From: a virus
IMG/VR virus record: IMGVR_UViG_3300021490_000002
Coordinates: 17,255-81,254 of that record
DNA: 64,000 nt
Reading direction: 5' to 3' (one strand)
The notes beneath the pieces were generated by a model. It worked only from the letters and a program-made list of their open reading frames with translations, had not been told where the DNA came from and made no database searches. The translations under genes and the position numbers were made by a program. This document shows, piece after piece, positions 52,616 to 60,808 of this stretch. Each line of letters begins with the position of its first letter. The stretch's first letter is position 1.

Positions 52616-53371
52616 TTAAAATGGAACATCGTCATCTTCAAACCCAAAATTGTCCTCATCCGAACTATCCTCACCAAAGTCTTCCCCTTGAAGTGATGGA
52701 GTTTTAAAACCATTCTTCATCACCTCTGTATCCCAGGGAGTGACCGCTGAAACATAATGGACGTAAGTTACTACAAAAGGAATCTTGTTTTGTCCATCTA
52801 TATTAGGTAATATTTTCAGACGGACAGTACTATCGGTTTGCATGTCGTTAGCTGGAACAAAAAGAGGGAAGTCTTTCTTTAGATACAATAAAGTTAGAAG
52901 CTCGTGAGGATTCCTGATATCATACCTCAAAATCCTTTGATTGAAAAACTTTGAGGTATCTATTGGCTTCTGAATATAATCCGCAGAATAAGATGGATAA
53001 TCCTCACCTTTCTTTTTCTTCAATACTACAACTCCACCATTTGTTAAATGCGTGGGAGATGGACTCCACCTCAAATCTGGGTCGGTCTCAGATACCTTTT
53101 CAATAATGTACTTAGAGACACGAATAGGCCAATTAAAAAGCACTACCTTTTTGTTAAACTTTGCATTAGACTCACAATTTAGAACTAGCGCATAACTCCA
53201 GACTTGTTTTTTGAAGTAGGCCTTCCTCCCCTCGTTTTCCTTCCCAGCATCAAATAACTTCGCTGCCTTCTCACAATGAATACAATCATAACCAAAAATC
53301 TTTTTGATGCAGGGAACATAAGTCCCAGAAGAACTTAACTCTTGAGTAAAGTCATTCAATCCTTCCCACAT
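52616..53371 (-). CDS. Single-stranded DNA-binding protein, gp32-like
   Basis: A 251-residue protein. The N-terminal part has a zinc-site-like motif (VPCIKKIFGYDCIHCEKA, residues ~19-36), then strands VWSYALVLNCESNAKF and VVLFNWPIRVSKYII that suit an OB-fold as in T4 gp32. The C-terminus is very acidic and ends DDDVPF, as in many SSBs whose tails bind partner proteins. It is the first gene after the promoter at 53430-53458, in line with a need for large amounts during replication. Confidence 0.75.
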   Translation of the reverse strand: MWEGLNDFTQELSSSGTYVPCIKKIFGYDCIHCEKAAKLFDAGKENEGRKAYFKKQVWSYALVLNCESNAKFNKKVVLFNWPIRVSKYIIEKVSETDPDLRWSPSPTHLTNGGVVVLKKKKGEDYPSYSADYIQKPIDTSKFFNQRILRYDIRNPHELLTLLYLKKDFPLFVPANDMQTDSTVRLKILPNIDGQNKIPFVVTYVHYVSAVTPWDTEVMKNGFKTPSLQGEDFGEDSSDEDNFGFEDDDVPF

Positions 53372-53429
53372 ACCTAAAACCTCCTGACTTAATTTTTTTG
53401 TTTAACCCAATTACCCATAACCTATGTAT

Positions 53430-53458
53430 AGTATATATGTTTACTAGCTAGTTGTCAA
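53430..53458 (-). promoter_or_regulatory. Strong sigma70 promoter upstream of the SSB gene
   Basis: Read on the - strand: TTGACA (53458-53453), 17-base spacer, TATACT (53435-53430). The spacer contains the perfect palindrome ACTAGCTAGT (53443-53452), and the -35 box is embedded in GTTGTCAAC (53451-53459). Both could be operator elements. The -35 box overlaps the stop region of the upstream gene. It drives SSB and following genes. Confidence 0.88.
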
Positions 53459-54221
53459 CCCCTTCTTTTACATTTTTTAAAATTCCCCTAAATATTTTAA
53501 ATAAATCTTTTTTCATGGCTTTATACTCGGGGGTATCTGGAGAATAGAGATAGGGTCTGAATAGGATTCCGTGTAACGGCCTTCCTAAATGGTCGTGGAC
53601 TGGGTAAGTTATCGTTTCTTCTATTTTTGAAGATAGAATTGTAAAAGATGTCGTGGAAATATCTTGAATAACTAGAGTATCAGAAGCAAAGTCAGAAGAC
53701 AGAACCGCATAGTCCGACACCATCATACACACGTGTGGAGGTACAAGAATACCACCAACCGACATTATGTAAGGAGAGCATAGAATGTCACCGCACATAA
53801 ATGTCTCTGGGTTGATAATTGGAAAATATGCAACATCCTTTCGTTTAACACATTTAAGAAGGATATATGCTAGAAATGCCTGCATCCTCATGTTTAACAA
53901 AAGTAAGTCATCCCAATCTTCCGCAGCCCGTCTTGTATTCATTAAGAGAGATGGGTAGGTCAAAATTCCACTTTCTATGAGTACACCTAAAACGGACCCT
54001 ATACAATCTGTTCCTACTCCAGGCACCAGCATGTATCTTTTTGTAGGTGTTCTTTTCCAACGTAGCGCAGTTCTATATAATTCAATTTTCAACTCAGTAG
54101 AATTAAATAGCTCCTTACATGCAAGCTTCTTGTCTGGTTTAAGGATTTGATAATGATGTAACAATACCTCTAGTAAATTTTTGTTGTATCCAACTATTTT
54201 TACTTCAACGGGCGTTACCAT
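53448..54221 (-). CDS. Unknown protein next to RecA (257 aa)
   Basis: A 257-residue protein coupled to the RecA-like gene by an ATGGTAA overlap. It has a helical N-terminal half (LLEVLLHHYQILKPDKKLACKELF) and a beta-rich C-terminal half (VSDYAVLSSDFASDTLVIQDISTTSFTIL), with several cysteines. No nuclease or ATPase motif is visible. Placement with recombination genes suggests a partner in DNA metabolism. Confidence 0.6.
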   Translation of the reverse strand: MVTPVEVKIVGYNKNLLEVLLHHYQILKPDKKLACKELFNSTELKIELYRTALRWKRTPTKRYMLVPGVGTDCIGSVLGVLIESGILTYPSLLMNTRRAAEDWDDLLLLNMRMQAFLAYILLKCVKRKDVAYFPIINPETFMCGDILCSPYIMSVGGILVPPHVCMMVSDYAVLSSDFASDTLVIQDISTTSFTILSSKIEETITYPVHDHLGRPLHGILFRPYLYSPDTPEYKAMKKDLFKIFRGILKNVKEGVDN

Positions 54222-55321
54222 AACAACTCTTCCTTTATCTTTTCTACTATATCTCCTTTCTCAATTAGGTTAACATAGTCCTTATCATATCTCCCTTCCT
54301 GATAGACCTTACCATTGTAAGAAAAATTTGGGAAAACATCAGATTCAGAACCCTTCTTCGTCCAAGCACTTTTGTTGTTTAGTTTGGCCAGGCCTAATAG
54401 CGAAGCTAAAGGCAAAACGCCAGCATACTTATGGACTGGATTTTTAATGAAGTAAACAGGAAAAAAGGTTTTATTATGTATTATCCCATCTCTTGTCTTT
54501 TCCACTTCAGCCAAAAGCCAATATCCCATTATCTTCCCGTTCTTATTTATCTTACCATAGTTCATCAACTTTACACCATCATCTCTATAGTAATCTATTG
54601 CCACTCCAGTTGTTTTAGACTCACCGCTACCGAATTGAGATGGATTATAAATTATATGATTAGTAGCAATAATCATTGTCTTTTCATCAAGTATTCCTGT
54701 AAGTCTCCTCAACGTTTCATGCCATCTTTTGGCCCGCCTTCCTTGGTCCTCTACCAACTTTATTTGTTCTGGGAAGGAAGGAATGGAATCAATAAAAAAG
54801 ATAATTGGCGGAGAGTCTTTCAATATCTTACGTCCAATATTCTCCACTACTACTTCTTCTTTCAACGCACTCTTCTTCTGCTCCCTCTTCTTCTCATCCT
54901 TCTCCAGAGCATCTATCCTCGCTAGCCTAAATCTAAACTCTATATTGTGTAGAATTTCCAGTATTTTTTCATAACAATGGATGATTGTTGGGATAGTCTT
55001 TTTTGGAACTATTATAAGCCTATCCAAATCAAGACCTAAACTTTTCATTCTTGCATAATTCTTATGTGCGTTTTCTCCATCCAGAATTACAGCTATCGCA
55101 TTATCGTACTTTCTATGCAGCTCTCTAATAACTTGTAGTCCGATTAAGGATTTTCCCGTTTTAGAAAGGCCATACAATTCATGAATGCTACCGAAGGAAA
55201 ATCCGCCATATAACATCAAGTCTAGGCCCAAAACTCCTGTTGAAACTTTTTCTTGACTCCCTTCTGAGGTTGAAGCTTTTCTTAATTCTCCTACAATAGT
55301 TCTTACATCTACTTTACCCAT
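54215..55321 (-). CDS. RecA/UvsX-like recombinase
   Basis: A 368-residue ATPase for strand exchange. ATG 55321 lies 6 bases after AGGAGAGA and is preferred to an upstream TTG. After a short helical N-terminus, residues 27-60 (STGVLGLDLMLYGGFSFGSIHELYGLSKTGKS) contain Walker A at 51-58. Walker B is IIFFIDSIPSFP. A charged helical insertion (ALEKDEKKREQKKSALKEE) sits between them, longer than in bacterial RecA. A loop typical of RecA-like DNA binding follows. It lies next to a RuvC-like nuclease gene. Confidence 0.88.
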   Translation of the reverse strand: MGKVDVRTIVGELRKASTSEGSQEKVSTGVLGLDLMLYGGFSFGSIHELYGLSKTGKSLIGLQVIRELHRKYDNAIAVILDGENAHKNYARMKSLGLDLDRLIIVPKKTIPTIIHCYEKILEILHNIEFRFRLARIDALEKDEKKREQKKSALKEEVVVENIGRKILKDSPPIIFFIDSIPSFPEQIKLVEDQGRRAKRWHETLRRLTGILDEKTMIIATNHIIYNPSQFGSGESKTTGVAIDYYRDDGVKLMNYGKINKNGKIMGYWLLAEVEKTRDGIIHNKTFFPVYFIKNPVHKYAGVLPLASLLGLAKLNNKSAWTKKGSESDVFPNFSYNGKVYQEGRYDKDYVNLIEKGDIVEKIKEELLW

Positions 55322-55856
55322 CACCAATCTCTCCTGAAAGTTTTGCTAAACCATACATTCCTATTAACAAAGAATCTGAAATTCCATCATTATTTTTTAT
55401 TTTGGTTGACAAATGAGGAAACAAACTCTTTGCCCTGGACAGGGATTGTTGCTTTAAGTATTTTCTACGTTTAGTTTTATCAGTAGCTTTCTTTCTAGGA
55501 ACTGTAATTTTGTGATACTTCTGCCACTCTTTCGGAGTGACATTAATAACTGGAATGTCAAATATTATGAAAGGTGCAAAGTAGCATCCATTGGTAAAAC
55601 CATAATTAAACATAGAAACAACGCCCTGACCAGAGTATGCTTGGCCTTTCTCAAAGAAACAAACAGGCCTTACCCTATACTTTGTTTTAGTGTATAAAAT
55701 CAATCTTTTTAACTTATTAATTAAGTCAACCATATCATCGGATGGTTTTAAACCGAAAACATCAACAACTTCTGGAAAGCCAGAATCTTCTCTGGCTAGT
55801 ATAGCCAAGCCTCCTGACTTTCCAGGGTCCACACCAAAAACTACCGTATAACTCAC
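55314..55856 (-). CDS. RuvC-like Holliday junction resolvase
   Basis: A 180-residue RNase H-fold nuclease. Metal-binding acids are visible at Asp10 (GVDPGKSGG), Glu69 (FFEKGQA) and Asp157/Asp161 (NDGISDSLLIG). A Lys-rich segment (TVPRKKATDKTKRRKYLKQQ) lies before the last motif. It resolves branched recombination or packaging intermediates. It overlaps the RecA gene by 8 bases, so the two are probably translated together. Confidence 0.85.
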   Translation of the reverse strand: MSYTVVFGVDPGKSGGLAILAREDSGFPEVVDVFGLKPSDDMVDLINKLKRLILYTKTKYRVRPVCFFEKGQAYSGQGVVSMFNYGFTNGCYFAPFIIFDIPVINVTPKEWQKYHKITVPRKKATDKTKRRKYLKQQSLSRAKSLFPHLSTKIKNNDGISDSLLIGMYGLAKLSGEIGDG

Positions 55857-55858
55857 CT

Positions 55859-56191
55859 TTACATCCTCTTTTTATGCTTTCCAGACATAATATCTTTAAC
55901 AACCTTACGTGAATCTACGTTACTTACAATTGAAATTCCTGTAATCGCTTCAATATATCCTTTTTGTATTTCCTCGGGAATCTCAAATGTAATCATTATA
56001 TCGTCGGCTCTCACTGCAGGAGATGCATCCGTCTGAAATAAAGGCGGTAAGTAAGGCGCTAATTGTAATGTTACACTATTTTGTTTCGCTACAGGAACAA
56101 TCAATAACGGATTGTCTATGCCACCAGACTCGTGTAACTTACCTACTACCAACTCCTTAGTAACCAACTTCGCTCCTATAATCTTACTCAT
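55859..56191 (-). CDS. Lsm/Sm-like small phage protein
   Basis: The start is placed at ATG 56191 (MSKIIGAK), 5-6 bases after AGGAGGGG; an upstream ATG within the previous gene is unlikely. The 110-residue product begins with a strand pattern (AKLVTKELVVGKLHESG...PLLIVPVAKQNSVTLQLAPYLPPLF) like Sm-fold proteins of phages that start with LVTGE-type strands, then ADDIMITFEIPEEIQKGYIEAITGI. The C-terminus is basic. A nucleic acid-binding role is plausible. Confidence 0.6.
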   Translation of the reverse strand: MSKIIGAKLVTKELVVGKLHESGGIDNPLLIVPVAKQNSVTLQLAPYLPPLFQTDASPAVRADDIMITFEIPEEIQKGYIEAITGISIVSNVDSRKVVKDIMSGKHKKRM

Positions 56192-56393
56192 TTTTCCCCT
56201 CCTTTGATTCTTCTTCTGGTTGTAAAACCTTAATTGGAGGTTCAAGCTTAGAATACCTATCTATAACTTGAACAATCCCCTCCCTAATCAAATCACTCCT
56301 ATTCCTACAAAAGTTTTCTTGAATACGGTCCAGTGCTTCCTTCAATTCCGCTGGAAGCACTACGTTGATAACTACAGATTTTTTCTCGTTCAT
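56184..56393 (-). CDS. Ribbon-helix-helix (CopG-type) transcription regulator
   Basis: A 69-residue protein. ATG 56393 follows GGAGGAG by 7 bases; the longer frame from 56435 would begin inside the promoter and is rejected. The sequence SVVINVVLPAELKEALDRIQENFCRNRSDLIREGIVQVIDRY is a classic strand-helix-helix. It is the first gene after a promoter that carries a perfect inverted repeat over its -10 box, so it very likely controls its own transcription and the RuvC/RecA/SSB genes behind it. Confidence 0.85.
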   Translation of the reverse strand: MNEKKSVVINVVLPAELKEALDRIQENFCRNRSDLIREGIVQVIDRYSKLEPPIKVLQPEEESKEGKNE

Positions 56394-56412
56394 AGTAAAT
56401 CTCCTCCCTGCT

Positions 56413-56437
56413 TTTTGTGTGCAAGATATACACAAAA
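56413..56437. promoter_or_regulatory. Operator-like inverted repeat over the -10 box
   Basis: TTTTGTGT (56413-56420) and ACACAAAA (56430-56437) are perfect 8-bp inverted arms separated by 9 bases. They lie on both sides of the -10 box and next to the transcription start of the RHH gene. RHH dimers typically bind short inverted repeats, and bound protein here would block RNA polymerase. Confidence 0.75.
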
Positions 56438-56451
56438 CTCCATCTTGTCAA
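56423..56451 (-). promoter_or_regulatory. sigma70 promoter of the RHH-RuvC-RecA operon
   Basis: On the - strand TTGACA (56451-56446) is followed by a 17-base spacer and TATCTT (56428-56423). The -10 box matches four of six consensus bases. The RHH start codon is about 30 bases downstream. It follows immediately after the terminator of the RNR gene. Confidence 0.78.
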
Positions 56452-56464
56452 CCATTTTATATGT

Positions 56465-56496
56465 ATATCAGACCAACATATAAGTTGGTCTGATAT
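56465..56496 (-). terminator. Terminator of the RNR gene
   Basis: A perfect 13-bp stem ATATCAGACCAAC / GTTGGTCTGATAT with a 6-base loop begins 5 bases after the RNR stop codon. The U-run on the - strand is imperfect (ACATATAAAA follows), so termination may be partial; the stem itself is strong. Confidence 0.75.
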
Positions 56497-56500
56497 TTTA

Positions 56501-59500
56501 CTAATTACATGCCGAATATCCGCAGTCTGGGTTTAAGCATGTGCCACTTCTACAGGAACCATAGCCTACACGGAAGGTTTTTTCACCACAAGCAGGGCAA
56601 ACTTGGAGGGAGCTTTTATCTATCTCTTCATCCTCACCAGTACTGTCAGTTTCCTTAAGTTCTTTGGCTTCTAGTAAGTAGTTTTCTAACAGATATCCGA
56701 TAGCACCGAAGACATCATTCACGGAAACGCTTTTGTTTTTGTCTGGGAGATAGAGAAAGAATCTGTCCCCACCACAAGTATCCAGAACTTTTATTATATC
56801 CTGGATAGTAACTCTATCCTTTTGCAGCACTTTTGATACTATTCTTCCCAAAGTTCGCAAGGCAATTGAAGAGAATGTATCCAAGGGTGTAAGGTCAAGG
56901 AAAATTTCTTTAAGTTCTCCATCCCAGTGGTTTCCTCTAAGGTATAAATTACCCCGAGGAGTCTTAACCTCTAATTGAAGTCCTGTCCTAATAAAAGGCC
57001 TTATCTTATCTTTCTTCTCTTCCTTTTCTGTATCTTTACCAAAATCAACTGGAGCCATGTTTAAACATCCATCTCTAAATACAGTCACACCTTTTAATTT
57101 ATGGTGATAAGCTGCAACAAATATCTCTTCCACATCTTTCGGAGTAGCGTCATTAGGGAGATTGTAGGTATAGGATATTCCCATGCATATATTGTCTTGA
57201 CCTACTGCGTGCATTTCCATTTTTCTCTTCCAATCTAATTCCAATTCAGTTTTTAACACATTTTGCACTTTTCTCGGAAACTCTTTTAAACCATCAGCCC
57301 TACCTTTATTGTTATAAATCTTTTCAAGAAGTTTCTCGTTGAAGTCAACACCATACCTCTCACAAATAATCTTCAAGGGCTCTGGGTAAACAGTCCATGT
57401 ATCTCCACTAGAAGTGTGTTTCTTCCAGCACAAAGAAAAATGAGGAACAAAAGAGTAAGAAGCACCACATGAAAGTGCAGTAGAACCAGTAGGCGCAATA
57501 CAAGTAACTAAACTATTTGCTATTCCTTTCTTCCAGTCGTAATAAGTATCGCCAACAATTTCCTTAAACTCCTCTATCTTTGAGTAGTATAGTCGCCCTA
57601 GAATATCTTCCATGTTATGCCTGGAAGAGAACTTAAGCGGTTTTAATAGTGGATTGTTGCTATAATCTTTCTCCTGGGCAAAATACATAGAGTAATGATA
57701 TGCCCTATAAGTTAGGAAGCTACATATTTTTCTAAACAATTCTATTGCTTCATCTGAATCATAAGGAATTTCCTTGAGAATTAGAACGTCTGCGTAGCCT
57801 ATCAATCCCAATCCAATAGGAGCTAGGCCTTCCATTAAATATTTAAAATTCTTATGCGGATATGCAGTCTTCTGTAAAATCCTATTTAAAGCTAACACAC
57901 CATACTTTATATAATAATCAAATAACTTCCAGTTTATTTCGTAATCTTCAGTCAACACCTTCACTAAGTTAATATGACCTAAATTACAAACAAACCAGTC
58001 TGGGCCTGAGACCTCGCCACAGTTCCCCGTACAAATGCCATTAAATACTAAAGCATGATTTACAAACTCAGTTGTATCAAATACAGGCTCTCTTCCCACA
58101 TACTCTATGGCTACCACTGTATCCTCTCGCTCATTTGTTACAGTTGGAAGCCCATCCAAGTATTCTGTAATCTCATCATAATAACGTGAATAAGGAACAC
58201 CTATGTTCTCGAGAAAATTGTTAATATCAATATCATCTTCTATTTTTAGTACATGAGTTGTCTTTTCTATTACACCGTTAAGAACTGGTTTTACTATCTT
58301 TTTCCTTGCACATCTTCTACTAAATATACCAAAGTAAGTAAGCAAGACTTGCAAATCTTTCAAAAAACTCTCATGTGGAGAAAAAATCTGTAAACAAAGA
58401 GATTGCTTTTCTTTACTTACAGTCCCTTTTCCTGCGAAGTATCCCACTATAAAGGCAGCTACCATTCGTTTCGTTCCAGACCAGACAACTTCTGGAATAG
58501 AGTATCTTGTTTCTTCAAAAACACCACAACTCTCTACAAACTCCTTAAGTTTCTCAGACGCAAGAATCTTCTTAACAACTCCCTTTTTAGAATCCTCTTT
58601 TTCAACCCATTTGGCATTCTCATCAATATATTTACGTATATAAGACAATAAAAGTTGTTCTAACAATATCTTTTCAGATTTGGTACGAATACAAAAACCT
58701 GCCTTTGAGTCATTCATATAACCATCAGCGATGAAAAAGCCTAAGATAAATCCCTTAGCATAGTCCTCATCAGTCCCTTCTGGAAGGTCAATGCCTCCGC
58801 TATAAATCCACACTTTGTCGCCGACATTCATATCAGCTAACTTTATTTTACCTCTATTTGTGTAAAAATCATGCCATCTAGTAGCTTTTAGTTCATATCC
58901 AGCTTTAGTCCTTACCAACCAAACATCTGCCTCTTTTGAAGTCATAAATACAGGAACAGCCTTAAAGTACTTTTTATCTTCATCCCCAGATTGCCTAATA
59001 TCCTGAACCACAACTAAATCCTTCCCCGAACGATATAAGTCTATTATCCGCTTATACCCCCATACAGTTAGCAATCTGGAGTCAGCAGTTACGCACGGGT
59101 TGGTTGAAATAATATCACCATAAGCTGGGTCAGGATTATCTATATTCATTCTATCATAAAATAATAAACCTGGGTCTCCACATTCCCATGCCTTGCTAAG
59201 AATTATCTTCCATAGTTCTTTACCATCAAATGTCTTTCCTGCATACGCAGACCTCTCTCCTATTGGAGATTGATACGGTATTTGCGCATCCCCATCACCT
59301 AATACTGCGTCCATAAATGCATCTGTTACACAAACTGATATATTCATGGAAGTAAACTTACTTCCTGTATTATCTTTAGCTAAAATAATATCCTTACAAT
59401 CAGGATGATTAAACATCGCTGATATCAGATTGGCTGCCCTCCTACTTTTTCCTCCAGACTTGACTTGTTCAGCAATTTCCTGAACGACTCTTAGATACGA

Positions 59501-59869
59501 TAAAGGTCCTGATGCCCTTCCACCGCTGGAGATAGGAGCGTTTCTTTCTCTTAAACGAGTTATTGGAATTCCTGCGCCACCACCATCTTTATATATAGTC
59601 GCAACTGTACGCCACATTTCAGTTATGGAATCCATAGAATCTTCAAGACCTGTTATAAAGCACGCACATAAACACTTTCCTGGGTCTCCAGCATTCATCA
59701 TAGCTGGTGTATTCAGTCTAAAGACATCGCCTTCAAGCATTTCAAAGTATATTCTCCTTTCCTCATCAATATTCCCCAAATAAGTAGCTATCCTCTTATG
59801 ACATTCTGTTATTGTCTCTCCAGGATTCAAATAGAGTTTTTCATATACTTTTTGTTTAACTGTCTCCAT
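56501..59869 (-). CDS. nrdJ: Class II ribonucleotide reductase with intein
   Basis: A 1122-residue precursor of the cobalamin-dependent reductase that makes deoxynucleotides; 764 residues after splicing. Extein features: FRLNTPAMMNAG, GDGGGAGIPI-type and GGRASGPLSYLRV segments near the N-terminus, and the conserved NP|CGE motif holding the radical cysteine (Cys617 of the precursor), followed by CNLGHINL. A C-terminal zinc-ribbon-like tail (CPACG ... CRSGTCLNPDCGYSAC) is typical of NrdJ. An intein (residues 259-616) splits NP from CGE. ATG 59869 follows GGAGGT. No NrdB or NrdG-like partner is seen in the window, as expected for class II. Confidence 0.92.
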   Translation of the reverse strand: METVKQKVYEKLYLNPGETITECHKRIATYLGNIDEERRIYFEMLEGDVFRLNTPAMMNAGDPGKCLCACFITGLEDSMDSITEMWRTVATIYKDGGGAGIPITRLRERNAPISSGGRASGPLSYLRVVQEIAEQVKSGGKSRRAANLISAMFNHPDCKDIILAKDNTGSKFTSMNISVCVTDAFMDAVLGDGDAQIPYQSPIGERSAYAGKTFDGKELWKIILSKAWECGDPGLLFYDRMNIDNPDPAYGDIISTNPCVTADSRLLTVWGYKRIIDLYRSGKDLVVVQDIRQSGDEDKKYFKAVPVFMTSKEADVWLVRTKAGYELKATRWHDFYTNRGKIKLADMNVGDKVWIYSGGIDLPEGTDEDYAKGFILGFFIADGYMNDSKAGFCIRTKSEKILLEQLLLSYIRKYIDENAKWVEKEDSKKGVVKKILASEKLKEFVESCGVFEETRYSIPEVVWSGTKRMVAAFIVGYFAGKGTVSKEKQSLCLQIFSPHESFLKDLQVLLTYFGIFSRRCARKKIVKPVLNGVIEKTTHVLKIEDDIDINNFLENIGVPYSRYYDEITEYLDGLPTVTNEREDTVVAIEYVGREPVFDTTEFVNHALVFNGICTGNCGEVSGPDWFVCNLGHINLVKVLTEDYEINWKLFDYYIKYGVLALNRILQKTAYPHKNFKYLMEGLAPIGLGLIGYADVLILKEIPYDSDEAIELFRKICSFLTYRAYHYSMYFAQEKDYSNNPLLKPLKFSSRHNMEDILGRLYYSKIEEFKEIVGDTYYDWKKGIANSLVTCIAPTGSTALSCGASYSFVPHFSLCWKKHTSSGDTWTVYPEPLKIICERYGVDFNEKLLEKIYNNKGRADGLKEFPRKVQNVLKTELELDWKRKMEMHAVGQDNICMGISYTYNLPNDATPKDVEEIFVAAYHHKLKGVTVFRDGCLNMAPVDFGKDTEKEEKKDKIRPFIRTGLQLEVKTPRGNLYLRGNHWDGELKEIFLDLTPLDTFSSIALRTLGRIVSKVLQKDRVTIQDIIKVLDTCGGDRFFLYLPDKNKSVSVNDVFGAIGYLLENYLLEAKELKETDSTGEDEEIDKSSLQVCPACGEKTFRVGYGSCRSGTCLNPDCGYSACN
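58022..59095 (-). mobile_element. Intein with LAGLIDADG endonuclease domain in nrdJ
   Basis: A 358-residue in-frame insertion starting at Cys259 (CVTADSRLLT) and ending Gly-Asn616 before Cys617. Splicing blocks: A at CVTADSRLL, B at ELKATRWHDFYTNRGKIKLADMNVGD (T330..H333), F at PVFDTTEFVNHALVFNGICTGN. The penultimate residue is Gly rather than His, which some inteins tolerate. LAGLIDADG helices: KGFILGFFIADGYM (residues ~372-385) and AFIVGYFAGKGTV (~472-484). In the second the catalytic acid is Lys, so the endonuclease may be inactive or a nickase. Confidence 0.92.
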
Positions 59870-59895
59870 TCATAACCTCCTTCCTACTTTTTAAC

Positions 59896-60099
59896 TTACT
59901 TAGCAATTTCCTCAATAATAGATATGTATGCCGACGGTCCCACAGTAAAGCTATCGGAAACGGCGATACCTTCTACTCTTACCCACTCTACTGGAATTCC
60001 ATCATCGTCATTACAACGTCTTGCGTCATCAAAGTCTTTCAAGTAGGCCATAGGACCTAAAACACATAACCTTTCTTTCTGTATGTCTTGACTATCCAT
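59896..60099 (-). CDS. Small hypothetical protein (67 aa)
   Basis: A 67-residue acidic protein between an appendage-like gene and nrdJ. Shine-Dalgarno site AGGGGGT precedes ATG 60099. The sequence (RLCVLGPMAYLKDFDDARRC..., IPVEWVRVEGIAVSDSF.VGPSAYISIIEEIAK) has an alternating strand pattern but no known motif. Confidence 0.55.
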   Translation of the reverse strand: MDSQDIQKERLCVLGPMAYLKDFDDARRCNDDDGIPVEWVRVEGIAVSDSFTVGPSAYISIIEEIAK

Positions 60100-60111
60100 A
60101 AAAACCCCCTA

Positions 60112-60798
60112 CTAAGCTGGCGTACCTCTAATAATTAGAGGCGGTATAATTCTTACCTCTAAGTCATTCCCTGCTTCCCTGGGATGGAAAAATACATCAC
60201 AACCAGTAAAATATTGAAGTGCACTATCTGATGTATTTAAGCATATAGGACCTGCACTCTCCGACTTCAACGAAACAGACTGCTTTATCCTTGGAACTCT
60301 TCCCGCATAAAGTGAACATAACTTATACCCAATACTATTTGGAAAAGTAACTTCTTGAAGTACCGATTCAGTTCCGCCAATAGTAGAAAATATTTGCAAT
60401 ACTCCTTCTGGGCATAACTTCCTTAAAGAGTATCTATCAGTTGCATTTGTAACTTCCACCCTAAATTCGTATGGAGTATTGTGGATATAGTATAAAGCCA
60501 GAATATAAACTCTTTTCATGGGAGTAGGGAATAAATACGTTCCCGAAACACCACCTAAAACCCCATTAAATTTAATTAAAACTGTATTTGGCCACACGGT
60601 ATCTAACACTACATCTACCCATTCGGAGTGAGTCCAAGTAAACTTTTCATAAATATCTTTAGCATTATTAAATACTTCAATAAGTTCCATAGACCCATCG
60701 ACAGAATGAGGAAACAAGTGTGGGTCAGTGCGGACAGGAACTTGTGCACATTCCCACCAACTCAAATTCCCTAAAAACGGATTATACTTAAATGGCAT
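60112..60798 (-). CDS. Virion appendage-like protein with NPF motif
   Basis: The start is placed at ATG 60798, 5 bases after AAGGGGG; a longer frame would run into the dUTPase gene. The 228-residue product begins MPFKYNPFLGNLSWW, matching the [YF]NPF..(N/S)L N-terminal tag of the collar (18381) and Kelch (19097) proteins. The rest is beta-rich (VLIKFNGVLGGVSGTYLFPTPMKRVYILALYYI). It is therefore probably a virion decoration protein located, unexpectedly, inside the nucleotide-metabolism operon. Confidence 0.6.
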   Translation of the reverse strand: MPFKYNPFLGNLSWWECAQVPVRTDPHLFPHSVDGSMELIEVFNNAKDIYEKFTWTHSEWVDVVLDTVWPNTVLIKFNGVLGGVSGTYLFPTPMKRVYILALYYIHNTPYEFRVEVTNATDRYSLRKLCPEGVLQIFSTIGGTESVLQEVTFPNSIGYKLCSLYAGRVPRIKQSVSLKSESAGPICLNTSDSALQYFTGCDVFFHPREAGNDLEVRIIPPLIIRGTPA

Positions 60799-60808
60799 AC
60801 GTACCCCC

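Noticed and set aside
56394-56435. Longer N-terminus of the RHH protein from 56435
   Set aside because: It would begin within the promoter/operator and has a poor start; the ATG at 56393 follows a strong ribosome site.
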